Source: Roseburia zhanii
GTDB lineage: Bacteria > Bacillota > Clostridia > Lachnospirales > Lachnospiraceae
Reading direction: 5' to 3'
DNA length: 64,000 bases
Assembly (NCBI RefSeq): GCF_014287635.1
Contig: NZ_JACOPH010000009.1
Coordinates: 46,414-110,413 of the forward strand
Part shown: positions 9,692 through 18,257 of the stretch, in pieces
Position numbering within the stretch: position 1 is the first letter of the stretch
How the letters are laid out: each line of letters starts with the position of its first letter
Notes under the pieces: model-generated
The model's input: only the letters and a program-made list of their open reading frames with translations
Told to the model about the DNA's origin: nothing
The model's database searches: none
Position numbers and translations under genes: made by a program

Positions 9692-10510
9692 ATGAAAAAA
9701 ATCATTCAGCCATGTGGACTTCATTGTATCAAAGTGAATCATTTAGGCGTGCGTTTTGGTGAACAGGTCATCTTAGAGGATATCAACCTTCATATCCACT
9801 GTGGAAGTTTAAATGCGATCATCGGGAAAAATGGTGCAGGAAAATCGACGCTGATCAAGGCAATCTTAAATGATATTCCACATGAAGGTGACATTGAATT
9901 TAAGGACAGGGAAAATGGCAGGATACAGAAATTAAAGATCGGTTATGTGCCGCAGAGTATCAATATCGAGAAAAATACACCGGTCAGTGTCTATGATCTG
10001 ATCGCAAGCTACCAGTTCCGTTTCCCTGTTTTTCTGAAAAAAAGCAAAAAGATCGAAGAAAAGATCAAACAGGCATTAGAAGTATTTGAAGCCGAAGACT
10101 TGATAGATAAACAGGTCTGCAATCTCTCCGGTGGTCAGTTACAGAGAGTACTTCTAGCCATGGCTGTCATGGATGAACCGAATCTGTTGCTCTTAGATGA
10201 ACCGGTATCCGGTGTAGACCAGAACGGTATGGAGCTGTTTTACCGTAATATGCAGTATCTGAAAGAAAATTTTGACCTGTCAATCATACTGATCTCACAT
10301 GATCTTGATTATGTGGCAAAGTATGCGGATAAGGTGATCTTATTAGATAAGAGCATTTTAAGGGAAGGAACGCCAAAAGAAGTATTCCAGAGTGAAGAAT
10401 TTAAACAGATCTTTGGTGCAGAGGAACTTCCAGACTATGTACGGCGGGAGAAAAAAGACCGTAGCAGCCAGATCGCATCGAAATTAGAGGGAGGCAGCTT
10501 ATGGGATTAG
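9692..10510 (+). CDS. znuC: zinc/manganese ABC transporter ATP-binding protein
   Basis: A 272-residue ABC ATPase that powers the importer formed with the neighbouring binding protein and permease. Walker A GKNGAGKST is at 45-53; the signature LSGGQ, Walker B LLLLDEP and the H-loop ISHDLDY all follow in order. The ATG at 9692 is chosen over upstream alternatives because it sits just after the znuA stop with GGAGTGG before it. The 3' end overlaps the permease start by 10 bases, indicating coupled translation. Confidence 0.95.
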   Translation: MKKIIQPCGLHCIKVNHLGVRFGEQVILEDINLHIHCGSLNAIIGKNGAGKSTLIKAILNDIPHEGDIEFKDRENGRIQKLKIGYVPQSINIEKNTPVSVYDLIASYQFRFPVFLKKSKKIEEKIKQALEVFEAEDLIDKQVCNLSGGQLQRVLLAMAVMDEPNLLLLDEPVSGVDQNGMELFYRNMQYLKENFDLSIILISHDLDYVAKYADKVILLDKSILREGTPKEVFQSEEFKQIFGAEELPDYVRREKKDRSSQIASKLEGGSLWD

Positions 10511-11301
10511 AATATGGATTTATGAGAAATGCATTTGTTGCCATATTGATCATCACACCGCTGTTTGGTATGTTAGGAACGATGATCGTCAGCCGTAAGA
10601 TGGCATTTTTTTCAGATGCATTAGGACATTCGGCATTGACAGGAATTGCATTCGGTGTCATTTTAGGAGTGGCAGATACCAATATTACAATGGTGGTGTT
10701 TGGCATCGCATTTGCCCTTCTGTTAAATTATATCAGCAGTAAAAGCGGAACATCGACCGATACGATCATTTCTGTTTTTTCGTCCTGCAGTGTAGCTATA
10801 GGACTTGCGATTTTATCAAAAGGCGGGAATTTCAGCAAATATTCAAGCCTGTTAGTCGGAGATATCTTAAGTATCTCAAAATGGGAGATCGTATCCTTAT
10901 TTGTGATCTTTGTTGTGGCATATGTATTCTTTTTCTGTTGTTTTAATTATTTACATGCAGCAAGTATCCACAGGACATTAGCAAAAAGCAGACAGATACC
11001 GGTGCGGCTTGTGGAGAATCTTTTTGCTGTACTGATCGCAGTGATCGTTATGTTATCGATCAAATGGGTAGGAATCCTGATCATCAATGCATTACTGATC
11101 CTGCCTGCAGCAGCAAGCAGAAATCTTTCAGCCAATATGAGGGAATATCATTTCTTTTCGATATTATTTTCCCTGTTTTCAGGGATTTTAGGACTGTTTG
11201 TATCTTATTATACAAACGTGGCAACAGGACCGATGATCGTGATATTTGCATCGATCCTGTATTTTGCCACCTATCTGTATACACGTAAATATCAGGGGTA
11301 G
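10501..11301 (+). CDS. znuB: zinc/manganese ABC transporter permease
   Basis: A 266-residue integral membrane protein of the ABC-3 family with about eight hydrophobic segments. The stretch SDALGHSALTGIAFG is the conserved cytoplasmic loop that contacts the ATPase, and VGILIINALLILPAA is the typical C-terminal half signature. It overlaps znuC by 10 bases. No Zur-type operator was recognised upstream of the importer genes, consistent with their riding on the lon-engB transcript. Confidence 0.95.
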   Translation: MGLEYGFMRNAFVAILIITPLFGMLGTMIVSRKMAFFSDALGHSALTGIAFGVILGVADTNITMVVFGIAFALLLNYISSKSGTSTDTIISVFSSCSVAIGLAILSKGGNFSKYSSLLVGDILSISKWEIVSLFVIFVVAYVFFFCCFNYLHAASIHRTLAKSRQIPVRLVENLFAVLIAVIVMLSIKWVGILIINALLILPAAASRNLSANMREYHFFSILFSLFSGILGLFVSYYTNVATGPMIVIFASILYFATYLYTRKYQG

Positions 11302-11330
11302 CCCTGAAAAAATAAAAAGGAGCATTACGA

Positions 11331-12086
11331 ATGAGTGAAAAAATTTTAGCAGTATCAGCAGGACATGAAATTACAGAACAGGAATTAAAAGACCTGATTG
11401 CAAACTATCCGCCGGAGCAGCAGATCTATTTATCCAGCCCGCAGGCAAAGGACGAAGTCTTAGAGCAGCTCATTGGATTTTATCTCTTTGCAAAAATGGC
11501 AGAAGAAGAAAAGATCAAAGAGAGCAAAGAGTACAAAGAAACACTTGCAAAAATGGAAAACGAATTAGCAAGCCATATGGCAGCTACCAGTGTGATCGAT
11601 AAGGTGACACTTGAAGATGGTGAAGCAAAAGCATTTTATGATAACAATCCGGCACAGTTTACAGCAGATGCACAGGTGAAAGCAAAGCATATCTTAGTCG
11701 AAAAAGAAGAAGATGCCAATAAGATCGCAGATGAGATCAAAGCAGGAAAATCTTTTGAGGATGCAGCCAAAGAATATTCCACCTGCCCATCAAAAGAAAA
11801 AGGCGGGGATTTAGGATATTTTGGAAAAGGACAGATGGTGCCGGAATTTGAAAAAGCCGCATTTGAAGCAGCGATCGGCGAAGTATCTGCTCCGGTCAAG
11901 ACACAGTTTGGCTATCATCTGATCTTAGTAGAAGATAAAAAAGAAGCACAGGTCATGGACTTTGAATCTGTAAAAAACCAGTTAGAAGAAAAACTGTTAC
12001 AGCAGAAAAAACAGAGTGCTTACATGGAAACATTAAAAGACCTGGAATCAAAATATGGTGTAGAAAGAAAGTTGAAAAATGTATAA
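11331..12086 (+). CDS. parvulin-type peptidyl-prolyl cis-trans isomerase, cytoplasmic
   Basis: A 251-residue PpiC/parvulin protein. The rotamase domain covers about residues 115-205 ([52 protein letters not shown]). The N-terminal third is a SurA_N-like helical chaperone part. There is no signal peptide or lipobox, unlike PrsA foldases, so it should act in the cytoplasm. It has an AAAGGAG site. The stop overlaps the next small gene by 8 bases. Confidence 0.93.
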   Translation: MSEKILAVSAGHEITEQELKDLIANYPPEQQIYLSSPQAKDEVLEQLIGFYLFAKMAEEEKIKESKEYKETLAKMENELASHMAATSVIDKVTLEDGEAKAFYDNNPAQFTADAQVKAKHILVEKEEDANKIADEIKAGKSFEDAAKEYSTCPSKEKGGDLGYFGKGQMVPEFEKAAFEAAIGEVSAPVKTQFGYHLILVEDKKEAQVMDFESVKNQLEEKLLQQKKQSAYMETLKDLESKYGVERKLKNV

Positions 12087-12261
12087 TCAGTTACCGAATG
12101 ATGCAGTCATGCTATTAAGTTATATCAATATGCAGTTAAGAGATCATTATGATTCCTTTGAGGATCTCTGTTTATCCTTACAGGTATCAGCAGATGAGAT
12201 TTCAAAGAAGTTAGCAGAAATTGATTACATCTATGATGCAGATGCAAATCAGTTTAAATAA
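12079..12261 (+). CDS. DUF4250 small protein
   Basis: A 60-residue protein matching the DUF4250 pattern as I know it: [23 protein letters not shown], then a short helix-turn-helix-like middle and a D-A-N-Q-F-K end. Function unknown; the fold suggests a small DNA- or protein-binding helical unit. It overlaps the isomerase gene by 8 bases and precedes the amylase gene by 17 bases, so it is co-expressed with both. Confidence 0.85.
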   Translation: MYNQLPNDAVMLLSYINMQLRDHYDSFEDLCLSLQVSADEISKKLAEIDYIYDADANQFK

Positions 12262-12278
12262 AAAAGGAGATGACAGAT

Positions 12279-13589
12279 ATGTGGGCATATGAAAGTGTAT
12301 TTTATCAGATCTATCCGTTGGGATTTTGTGGAGCACCTTTTGAAAATGACGGCATTTTAACACATAGGATCTTAAAGGTGAAAGAGTGGATTCCACATAT
12401 GAAGAAGTTAGGGATCAATGCCATTTATTTTTCACCTGTATTTGAATCCGACACACATGGGTATAATACAAGAGATTATACAAAGATCGATTGTCGTCTT
12501 GGTACGAATGAGGACTTTAAACAAGTTTGTGATGCATTACATGAAGCAGGCATCAAAGTTGTATTAGACGGTGTATTTAACCATGTCGGACGGGGATTTT
12601 TCGCTTTCCGTGATGTGGTGGAAAAGAGAGAAAATTCTGAATATAAAGACTGGTTCCATATTGATTTTGGCGGTAATTCGAATTATAATGACGGACTCTG
12701 GTATGAAGGCTGGGAAGGTAATTATGATCTGGTCAAATTAAATCTGTACAATCCGGCAGTTGTAGATCACATTTTTGCTGCAATCAAAGGCTGGGTGGAA
12801 GAATTTGATATTGATGGATTGCGATTAGATGTTGCATACTGTCTGACACCGGATTTCTTACGTTCATTACACCAGTATACAAAGGGATTGAAAGAAGATT
12901 TCTATCTGCTGGGAGAAACACTTCATGGCGATTATAACCAGTGGATGAATCCTGAAATGCTCGATTCGGTGACAAATTATGAATGTTATAAGGGATTGTA
13001 CTCCAGTTTTAATTCGATGAATATGTTTGAGATCAACCATTCCCTGTTAAGACAGTTTGGACCGGAAAACTGGACATTATACCGCGGAAAACATATGCTC
13101 AGCTTTGTCGATAACCATGATGTGACAAGAGTAGCATCGATCCTTTCCAATGAAAAACATCTGCCGTTGATCTATGCACTGTCCTTTGGTATGCCGGGGA
13201 TTCCATGCATATATTATGGAAGTGAGTGGGGAGCAAAGGCAAGAAAAGAAGAAGGCGATCCTGCACTCCGGGCATGTTTTGATGCTCCGGTTGAAAATGA
13301 ACTGACAGAATGGATCGGCAAACTTGCCGAAGCAAAGAAACATTCCGAAGCATTAAATTACGGAGATTTCCGTTCCGTATTATTGACAAATAAGCAGTGC
13401 ATTTTTGAGAGAAAAAGTGAGCACGAGCGTGTCTATGTAGCAATCAATGCAGATGGGGAAAACTATCATGCAGATTTTGATGCAGGCTGTGGAATGGCTG
13501 TGGATCTGATCACAGGAGAGAAACACGATTTTGGCGGTGGCAGTGATCTTCCGGCGTATAGTGCTTATTTCTGGAAGATGGAGCATTAG
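12279..13589 (+). CDS. GH13 alpha-amylase family glycoside hydrolase, intracellular
   Basis: A 436-residue GH13 (beta/alpha)8 enzyme for alpha-glucan or maltooligosaccharide breakdown. The four conserved regions are present: DGVFNHVG, GLRLDVAY (nucleophile Asp), LLGETLHGD (acid/base Glu) and FVDNHD. No signal peptide, so it is cytoplasmic, like neopullulanase/cyclomaltodextrinase or maltogenic enzymes, but without their N-terminal domain. An earlier ATG at 12270 overlaps the GGAG site itself, so the ATG at 12279 is the more likely start. With glgP at 39.7 kb it fits a glycogen/maltodextrin economy. Confidence 0.92.
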   Translation: MWAYESVFYQIYPLGFCGAPFENDGILTHRILKVKEWIPHMKKLGINAIYFSPVFESDTHGYNTRDYTKIDCRLGTNEDFKQVCDALHEAGIKVVLDGVFNHVGRGFFAFRDVVEKRENSEYKDWFHIDFGGNSNYNDGLWYEGWEGNYDLVKLNLYNPAVVDHIFAAIKGWVEEFDIDGLRLDVAYCLTPDFLRSLHQYTKGLKEDFYLLGETLHGDYNQWMNPEMLDSVTNYECYKGLYSSFNSMNMFEINHSLLRQFGPENWTLYRGKHMLSFVDNHDVTRVASILSNEKHLPLIYALSFGMPGIPCIYYGSEWGAKARKEEGDPALRACFDAPVENELTEWIGKLAEAKKHSEALNYGDFRSVLLTNKQCIFERKSEHERVYVAINADGENYHADFDAGCGMAVDLITGEKHDFGGGSDLPAYSAYFWKMEH

Positions 13590-13677
13590 AATATAGCAGA
13601 TGATGGTACAACACGGTATTTAAACACTTGTAAGTTATGTAAAAATGTGATTTAAGCAGTTGCAGCAGTCATATAAA

Positions 13678-13712
13678 AAAGGGTAACAGACATAGTATCT
13701 GTTACCCTTTAT
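13678..13712. terminator. bidirectional terminator between amylase and proC
   Basis: AAAGGGTAACAGA and TCTGTTACCCTTT form a 13-bp stem with A and T tracts on both sides, placed between convergent genes. Confidence 0.9.
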
Positions 13713-13727
13713 ATATGCATGGAAAAT

Positions 13728-14534
13728 TTATTTTCCCATATCTTTGGATTTTGCAACACAGCATCTCTGTGCAGAGATCACAGCATCGCGCAGTCCTTTT
13801 TCTTCTAATTTTGCAACAGCAGCGATCGTTGTTCCACCCGGTGAGCATACAGCATCTTTTAATACGCCTGGATGGGTATTTGTTTCTAATACCATCTTTG
13901 CAGCACCATAGACGGACTGTGCAGCGAATTTGTATGCCTGTGTACGAGGCATTCCATCTGCGACAGCGGCATCTGCCATTGCTTCGATAAACATATATAC
14001 ATAGGCAGGAGAAGAACCGCTGACACCGACAACAGCGTCCATCAAAGATTCCGGTACAACTTCTGCTTTGCCAAAACTCTCAAAGATCGCAACTACAGAC
14101 TGTAATTCTTCTGTGGATACGTGTTCATTCGGGCTTAATGCAGACATTGCCTCTAATACCATAGCCGGAGTGTTTGGCATCGCCCGTACGATTTTTACAG
14201 GTTTACCAAAATAGTCATCTAATTTTGAATGGCTGACACCGGCAGCAATGGCAACGATCAATTTATCATCATCAATGATATCACGGATTTCTTCAATGAC
14301 ATCTTCATACAGATAAGGTTTTACAGCTAAAAAGATAATATCCGCCGTTTTTGCAACCGTTGTATTATCTAAAGTTGTCTGTATGCCGTACGAAGCGGCA
14401 AGCCGGTCTAAAGTAGCCTGTGTATGGGCACTTGCGATAATAGATTCAGCAGTACTTAAGTTAGAACTTAAAAGTCCGCTGATCATAGCACTTCCCATGT
14501 TGCCTCCGCCAATAAAACCGATTTTTTTGTTCAT
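13728..14534 (-). CDS. proC: pyrroline-5-carboxylate reductase
   Basis: A 268-residue ProC, catalysing the last step of proline synthesis, NAD(P)H-dependent reduction of pyrroline-5-carboxylate. The dinucleotide motif IGFIGGGNMGSAM is at the N-terminus, MPNTPA in the middle, and the dimer/active-site segment VVGVSGSSPAYVYMFIEAMADAA followed by SPGGTT is intact. Length is typical. It lies 47 bases downstream of the crotonase gene on the same strand and probably shares its promoter. Confidence 0.97.
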   Translation of the reverse strand: MNKKIGFIGGGNMGSAMISGLLSSNLSTAESIIASAHTQATLDRLAASYGIQTTLDNTTVAKTADIIFLAVKPYLYEDVIEEIRDIIDDDKLIVAIAAGVSHSKLDDYFGKPVKIVRAMPNTPAMVLEAMSALSPNEHVSTEELQSVVAIFESFGKAEVVPESLMDAVVGVSGSSPAYVYMFIEAMADAAVADGMPRTQAYKFAAQSVYGAAKMVLETNTHPGVLKDAVCSPGGTTIAAVAKLEEKGLRDAVISAQRCCVAKSKDMGK

Positions 14535-14581
14535 AGCAGCGTTCTCTCCTTTAATGATGTATGTAAGCTTGTGTTTACGGA

Positions 14582-15376
14582 TTAGAAATCTGTCAGATCA
14601 GCAGCTCTCTTCTCAAGGAAAGCTGTCATTCCTTCTTTTTTATCATGTGTAGAACATGTAACGCCGAATAAGTTAGCTTCCATTTCTACAGCATTTTTGA
14701 TATCCATATCATAACCGTTGTTGATAGCAGCTTTTGCGATAGCTACAGCATAGCTTCCTTTAGAGATGATCTTCTTAGCCATCTTAGTAGCTGTTTCCAT
14801 CAATTCTTCCTTCGCAACAACTTTATTTACAAGGCCGATGCGGTAAGCTTCAGCAGCGTCGATATTATCACATGTGAAGATCATTTCTTTTGCACGTCCC
14901 ATGCCAACTAAACGGGCAAGTCTCTGTGTTCCACCGAATCCCGGAATGATACCAAGTCCACATTCAGGCTGTCCGAAAATTGCATTGTCAGAAGCAATAC
15001 GGATATCACAAGCCATGGAGATCTCACATCCACCGCCAAGTGCAAAACCGTTGACTGCAGCGATCGTTACCTGACGCATGTTCATCAGTTTGAAGAATGG
15101 AACAGAAGCTTTCATACCAAAAGCTCTTGCTTCTGCAGCTGTGAAGTTCACCATTTCAGCGATATCGGCACCGGCAACGAAAGATTTGAATTCATTACCT
15201 TTCTTATCAGCACCACCTGTTAAGATCAGGACTTTGATGTCATCTCTGCCTTCGATCTCTGTTAAAACTTCGTTTAATTCGTCTAATGTTTCGGAATTTA
15301 ATGCATTTAATGCGGCTGGTCTGCTGATCTTTAATACTGCGATCTCGTCAGCAACTTCTAATACTAAATTATTCAT
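14582..15376 (-). CDS. enoyl-CoA hydratase/isomerase (crotonase-type)
   Basis: A 264-residue crotonase. Both oxyanion-hole segments are visible (GNEFKSFVAGADIAEM and ALGGGCEISMACD) along with the catalytic Glu region PECGLGIIPGFGGTQRL. Closest in look to short-chain 3-hydroxybutyryl-CoA dehydratase (Crt) of butyrate producers, but the usual bcd-etfBA-hbd neighbours are absent here, so a symbol is not assigned. The start has AGGAGG and a strong promoter upstream. The terminal sequence LEKRAADLTDF fits the family. Confidence 0.9.
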   Translation of the reverse strand: MNNLVLEVADEIAVLKISRPAALNALNSETLDELNEVLTEIEGRDDIKVLILTGGADKKGNEFKSFVAGADIAEMVNFTAAEARAFGMKASVPFFKLMNMRQVTIAAVNGFALGGGCEISMACDIRIASDNAIFGQPECGLGIIPGFGGTQRLARLVGMGRAKEMIFTCDNIDAAEAYRIGLVNKVVAKEELMETATKMAKKIISKGSYAVAIAKAAINNGYDMDIKNAVEMEANLFGVTCSTHDKKEGMTAFLEKRAADLTDF

Positions 15377-15450
15377 GGAAAAAACCTCCTGATTTTAAAT
15401 AGTAGATGGATATACTATGACTCCATCCGTTATTGATACATAACACAGCA

Positions 15451-15479
15451 ATTATACACCTAATGGGACACTTTGACAA
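15451..15479 (-). promoter_or_regulatory. promoter of crotonase-proC operon
   Basis: On the minus strand TTGTCA (complement of 15474-15479), a 17-base spacer and TATAAT (complement of 15451-15456). It lies 75 bases before the crotonase start. Confidence 0.8.
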
Positions 15480-15578
15480 TAATTTAACAATAAAAACTTG
15501 AGATTCCCGGTAGCTAAGCGGTTGGGTGGTACTTAGGTACAGCTTGGTAGATGGTGTTGTTGGAATTGTTCTATCTGT

Positions 15579-15656
15579 ATTTGGTTGAAAAATGCAGTTA
15601 CATCACAACTATTCGGTTGAAAAAAGCAGCTAATTTACGTTTATTCGGTTGAAAAA
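15579..15656 (+). repeat. three direct repeats spaced exactly 32 bp
   Basis: ATTTGGTTGAAAAA at 15579, then ATTCGGTTGAAAAA at 15611 and again at 15643. The 18 bases between the conserved 14-mers differ. The regular three-turn spacing suggests iterated protein-binding sites or a remnant repeat array. The 15377-15726 interval otherwise holds only the crotonase promoter. Confidence 0.6.
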
Positions 15657-15726
15657 GTGTGATGATCATGGATGTATCAGGTGAATTGTGCTAAACTATA
15701 AGAAAAGCAGTATAGAAAGACGTAAT

Positions 15727-15891
15727 ATGTATGGAACGGAAAACGTTAAGCAAATTACTGAAATGGAAAGAAAAAAAGCATTTGAAAGTACGGCATATTT
15801 TAATTTTGATGGTAATGCCGGATTAAAATCCATCTTCGATTTTGATGTAGAGAGGATTGTTGATGAACTTGCAAATATAGTTTATGTATGA
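15727..15891 (+). CDS. hypothetical protein, 54 residues, possibly part of a broken gene
   Basis: A short frame, acidic and without recognisable domain (contains ESTAYFNFDGNAGLKSIFDFD). No good ribosome site. It is followed at once by two further short frames in the other two phases (15893-16012, 39 codons, and 15942-16217), a pattern that would fit one ancestral gene broken by two frameshifts. Not recognised; marks the start of the accessory island. Confidence 0.35.
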   Translation: MYGTENVKQITEMERKKAFESTAYFNFDGNAGLKSIFDFDVERIVDELANIVYV

Positions 15892-15941
15892 TATGGCAGT
15901 AAATGAAATGTTTGAGACAAATAGTGAAGAGAACGATGTTT

Positions 15942-16217
15942 ATGGACATAATATCACAGTACATTGGCATGGAATGTATTGCAGTTGTTCAGATGGAGCC
16001 AGCAGTTCTTGAGTCAATCGGTAAGAAGATTGATACAAAAACCGTTGTAAAATCTAACGGTACAAAAGCTCTCAAGTATGATGTAACTAATGCACTTAAA
16101 AATCTTTATGGCGTAGGCTTTGAATGGATGGTAGAAGCAGGAACTATTAAGCCTGCTGATATTCCAAGTGTATTGACTGACAAATATACAAAGAAGTCTA
16201 AGAAAAACAATAAATAA
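15942..16217 (+). CDS. hypothetical protein, start uncertain
   Basis: A 91-residue frame; the same phase is open from 15903. The C-terminal 70 residues (from MEPAVLESIGKK to the basic tail KKSKKNNK) look like a genuine protein with regular codon use, while the N-terminal part is doubtful. A strong terminator follows at 16246. No family recognised. It may be the downstream piece of the gene beginning near 15727. Confidence 0.45.
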   Translation: MDIISQYIGMECIAVVQMEPAVLESIGKKIDTKTVVKSNGTKALKYDVTNALKNLYGVGFEWMVEAGTIKPADIPSVLTDKYTKKSKKNNK

Positions 16218-16245
16218 TATGCAAACATAAAATGCATGGTTAGAG

Positions 16246-16274
16246 AGGGCAAGGCAAATACTTTGCCCTTTTTA
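16246..16274 (+). terminator. intrinsic terminator
   Basis: AGGGCAA (16246-16252) pairs with TTGCCCT (16263-16269), followed by TTTTTA. Confidence 0.8.
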
Positions 16275-16319
16275 TAGTGTGCATTTTACACAAATAAAAG
16301 ACTTCCAGGAGGTATAATC

Positions 16320-16694
16320 ATGGAAAAGAAAAATTTAAATAATTGTACTATGAATGAGGCTATCGCTATTTTAAAAGAAGCCTCAATGAAAAGCGAAAGA
16401 GGCAATTTTACAATCAAGTGCGATAATTGTACACTTGATATTGTATGTGGCGGTGAATTTAATATGTGCGATAATGTAATTGAAGTCGCATTATTTACAG
16501 CAAACGGAGAAACTTGGCTCCCTCTTGATATGGAAAATGCAGATGGGAGTGTTTTTACAGAAGATAGACCGATCATCCACAATCTTCCGTTAATTTGTTT
16601 TCCTGCTTTTGTAAAGCAGTTTAAAAAATTATCTGATGAAGATATGCCCACAGTATGGGATGCATGGGATACAATCTCATGTTTTCCAATGTAA
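16320..16694 (+). CDS. hypothetical protein, 124 residues
   Basis: Preceded by CCAGGAGGT at good distance, so very likely translated. The sequence has a Cys pair (KCDNCTLDIVC) and an acidic, globular C-terminal half (SDEDMPTVWDAWD). No membrane segment or known domain seen. It sits between two terminators, so it is a one-gene unit; its promoter was not identified. Confidence 0.65.
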   Translation: MEKKNLNNCTMNEAIAILKEASMKSERGNFTIKCDNCTLDIVCGGEFNMCDNVIEVALFTANGETWLPLDMENADGSVFTEDRPIIHNLPLICFPAFVKQFKKLSDEDMPTVWDAWDTISCFPM

Positions 16695-16706
16695 TAATTT
16701 AGTAAA

Positions 16707-16725
16707 GGCAGACTAACAATCTGCC
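16707..16725 (+). terminator. short hairpin after the 124-residue gene
   Basis: GGCAGA and TCTGCC with a 7-base loop. It is followed by pyrimidines but not a true T-run, so termination is only moderately likely. Confidence 0.45.
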
Positions 16726-16799
16726 TCCGTCTTACGGTGTGAGTCCATAACCGATGAGCAGAAGCGAAACGGAATGCAAAATTTAAGGAGGATAAAATC

Positions 16800-16997
16800 A
16801 TGGGAAAAGATAGGAGCATGGCAATTAAACACGCAAAAGCGAAAAAGGAAGCAATGAAAGAAGTCATGAATAATCAAAATGACTTTGCACAAACTTCATG
16901 GGGACTTACTGACAATATGCGTAAATGGTTCAAGGCAAAACCATATGCATTGACATATGGAAAACAAAATGTTATTGCTAATCACAAAATATTGTGA
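16800..16997 (+). CDS. hypothetical small basic protein, 65 residues
   Basis: An AAGGAGG site lies 8 bases before the ATG. The N-terminal third is a Lys/Ala-rich helix (IKHAKAKKEAMKEVM), the rest polar with an aromatic patch. No family recognised. The spacing to the XRE gene (30 bases) suggests a joint transcript. Confidence 0.55.
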   Translation: MGKDRSMAIKHAKAKKEAMKEVMNNQNDFAQTSWGLTDNMRKWFKAKPYALTYGKQNVIANHKIL

Positions 16998-17027
16998 TAG
17001 AATGGAGGTGCATAAAATGGAGGTGAA

Positions 17028-17309
17028 ATGATGATAGTTTATTATAAATTAGCAAATGTTTTAAAAGAAAGAAATATGCAATGGAAAGATTTGTGCGAAT
17101 CTGGTATTTCTACTAATATGCCTACTAGATTTTCGCAAAATAAAAATATTAGCTCTGATACTATAGATAAAGTCTGTGCATTTCTTAAAGTACAGCCAGG
17201 AGATATTATGGAATGGATAGATGAATCTGAACAAAAAGAAAAAGAAATACAATCACAAATTGATGCATTGCAAAAGCAATTAGAAGAAGTAAAAGCAAAT
17301 AAGAAATAA
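17028..17309 (+). CDS. XRE-family helix-turn-helix regulator
   Basis: A 93-residue protein of the short HTH_26 type: MIVYYKLANVLKERNMQWKD, a DNA-recognition region around residues 25-45, then FLKVQPGDIMEWI, followed by a Glu/Lys coiled coil at the C-terminus (QSQIDALQKQLEEVK). Such proteins are common on mobile elements as repressors. Two overlapping GGAGG-like sites precede the start (an apparent duplication of AATGGAGGTG). Target unknown. Confidence 0.8.
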   Translation: MMIVYYKLANVLKERNMQWKDLCESGISTNMPTRFSQNKNISSDTIDKVCAFLKVQPGDIMEWIDESEQKEKEIQSQIDALQKQLEEVKANKK

Positions 17310-17336
17310 CAATGCGTCAAATATAACCACACACCA

Positions 17337-17364
17337 AGCACCCAATTTCCGGGTGCTATTTTGT
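17337..17364 (+). terminator. intrinsic terminator after XRE gene
   Basis: AGCACCC (17337-17343) and GGGTGCT (17351-17357) around a 7-base loop, followed by ATTTTGTT. Confidence 0.8.
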
Positions 17365-17432
17365 TACAACCAACACAAAGAATGGAGAACAAACGGACAG
17401 CTTGTATACTGCTCACGGAAATTAAAATGCGC

Positions 17433-17461
17433 TTGACAATATGGAAAAATTGCCATATTAT
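17433..17461 (+). promoter_or_regulatory. toxin-antitoxin promoter with palindromic operator
   Basis: TTGACA (17433-17438), a 17-base spacer and TATTAT (17456-17461). The palindrome ATATGG/CCATAT (17439-17444 and 17453-17458) fills the spacer, where a bound antitoxin would block RNA polymerase. This is the usual autoregulation layout of such modules. Confidence 0.75.
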
Positions 17462-17492
17462 ACTCATATAGAAAGTACATCGGAGGAAATTT

Positions 17493-17843
17493 ATGAGTGA
17501 ATTTAAAGCAGAATTTTACGAAAATGGAGATGAAATTCCTGTAAAAGAATTTTTGGACAGTCTTGACGACAAAATGCGTGCAAAATTCTCAATGGAAATC
17601 AAACTTCTGGAAGAAAAAGGTAATCAACTAAGAGAACCTTACAGTAAACCTCTAGGAGATGGAATTTTTGAACTACGTGCAAAAGTGGGAACAGATATTT
17701 CAAGAGTGTTATATTTCTTCTATTATCAAGGGAGAATAATATTAACGCATGGATTTGTTAAGAAAGCACAAAAGACACCACCAAGCGAAATTGAAAAAGC
17801 GAAAAAGTACAGAAAAGACTTTATAGAAAGGAATGGTGAATAA
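17493..17843 (+). CDS. RelE/HigB-type toxin (phage Gp49-like)
   Basis: A 116-residue toxin of the HigB/Gp49 class, ribosome-dependent mRNA interferases in studied members. Signatures: EFLDSLDDKMRAKFSMEIKLL, then LREPYSKPLGDGIFELRAK, RVLYFFYYQGRIILTHGFVKK and the basic tail. These match the beta-sheet core and the basic substrate-binding patch. The toxin gene comes first, then the antitoxin, as in hig modules. An AGGAGG-like site precedes the ATG. Confidence 0.88.
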   Translation: MSEFKAEFYENGDEIPVKEFLDSLDDKMRAKFSMEIKLLEEKGNQLREPYSKPLGDGIFELRAKVGTDISRVLYFFYYQGRIILTHGFVKKAQKTPPSEIEKAKKYRKDFIERNGE

Positions 17844-17844
17844 T

Positions 17845-18135
17845 ATGAAATTCGATGATTATTTACAGGAACAGTTAAAAGATCCTGATTTTAAAAAAGA
17901 ATGGGATGACATTCAGCCAGAAATGGATGTCATCCGTGCTATGATTGATGCACGGATTGAGCAGAATTTAACGCAAAAGGAACTTGCTGCACGTACAGGA
18001 ATTGATCAAGCAGATATAAGCAAGTTGGAAAATGGAACTAGAAACCCAAGTTTAAAATTATTAAAGAAACTTGCTTCTGGATTGGGAATGCAATTAAAAA
18101 TTGAATTTGTGCCAATGCAAACATTACGGAAATAG
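17845..18135 (+). CDS. HigA-type XRE antitoxin
   Basis: A 96-residue antitoxin with an HTH from about residue 40 to 85 (LTQKELAARTGIDQADISKLENG). The N-terminal 30 residues are acidic and probably bind the toxin. It begins directly after the toxin stop; an in-frame ATG at 17833 overlaps the toxin end but lies too close to the AAAGG site. It should repress the promoter at 17433 through the ATATGG/CCATAT palindrome. Confidence 0.88.
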   Translation: MKFDDYLQEQLKDPDFKKEWDDIQPEMDVIRAMIDARIEQNLTQKELAARTGIDQADISKLENGTRNPSLKLLKKLASGLGMQLKIEFVPMQTLRK

Positions 18136-18189
18136 CCTACATTACTGCTTTATGTGGGCGAAGCGAAAACATAAATAATCCGATTTATA

Positions 18190-18230
18190 TAGCATCTAAC
18201 GGAAATCAAAATCTGTTAGGTGCTATTTTT
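18190..18230 (+). terminator. terminator of toxin-antitoxin unit
   Basis: TAGCA-TCTAAC and GTTAG-TGCTA form the stem with a loop of about 15 bases, followed by TTTTTAT. Confidence 0.75.
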
Positions 18231-18257
18231 ATACCCAAAATTAAGGAGGCAACAATC

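Noticed and set aside
11291..11320. CAGGG/CCCTG hairpin after znuB as terminator
   Set aside because: It is followed by an A-run, not T, on the coding strand, and no minus-strand gene needs it.
15579..15656. Possible CRISPR remnant
   Set aside because: Only 14 bases are conserved and there are three units; repeats are too short, and no cas gene is present.
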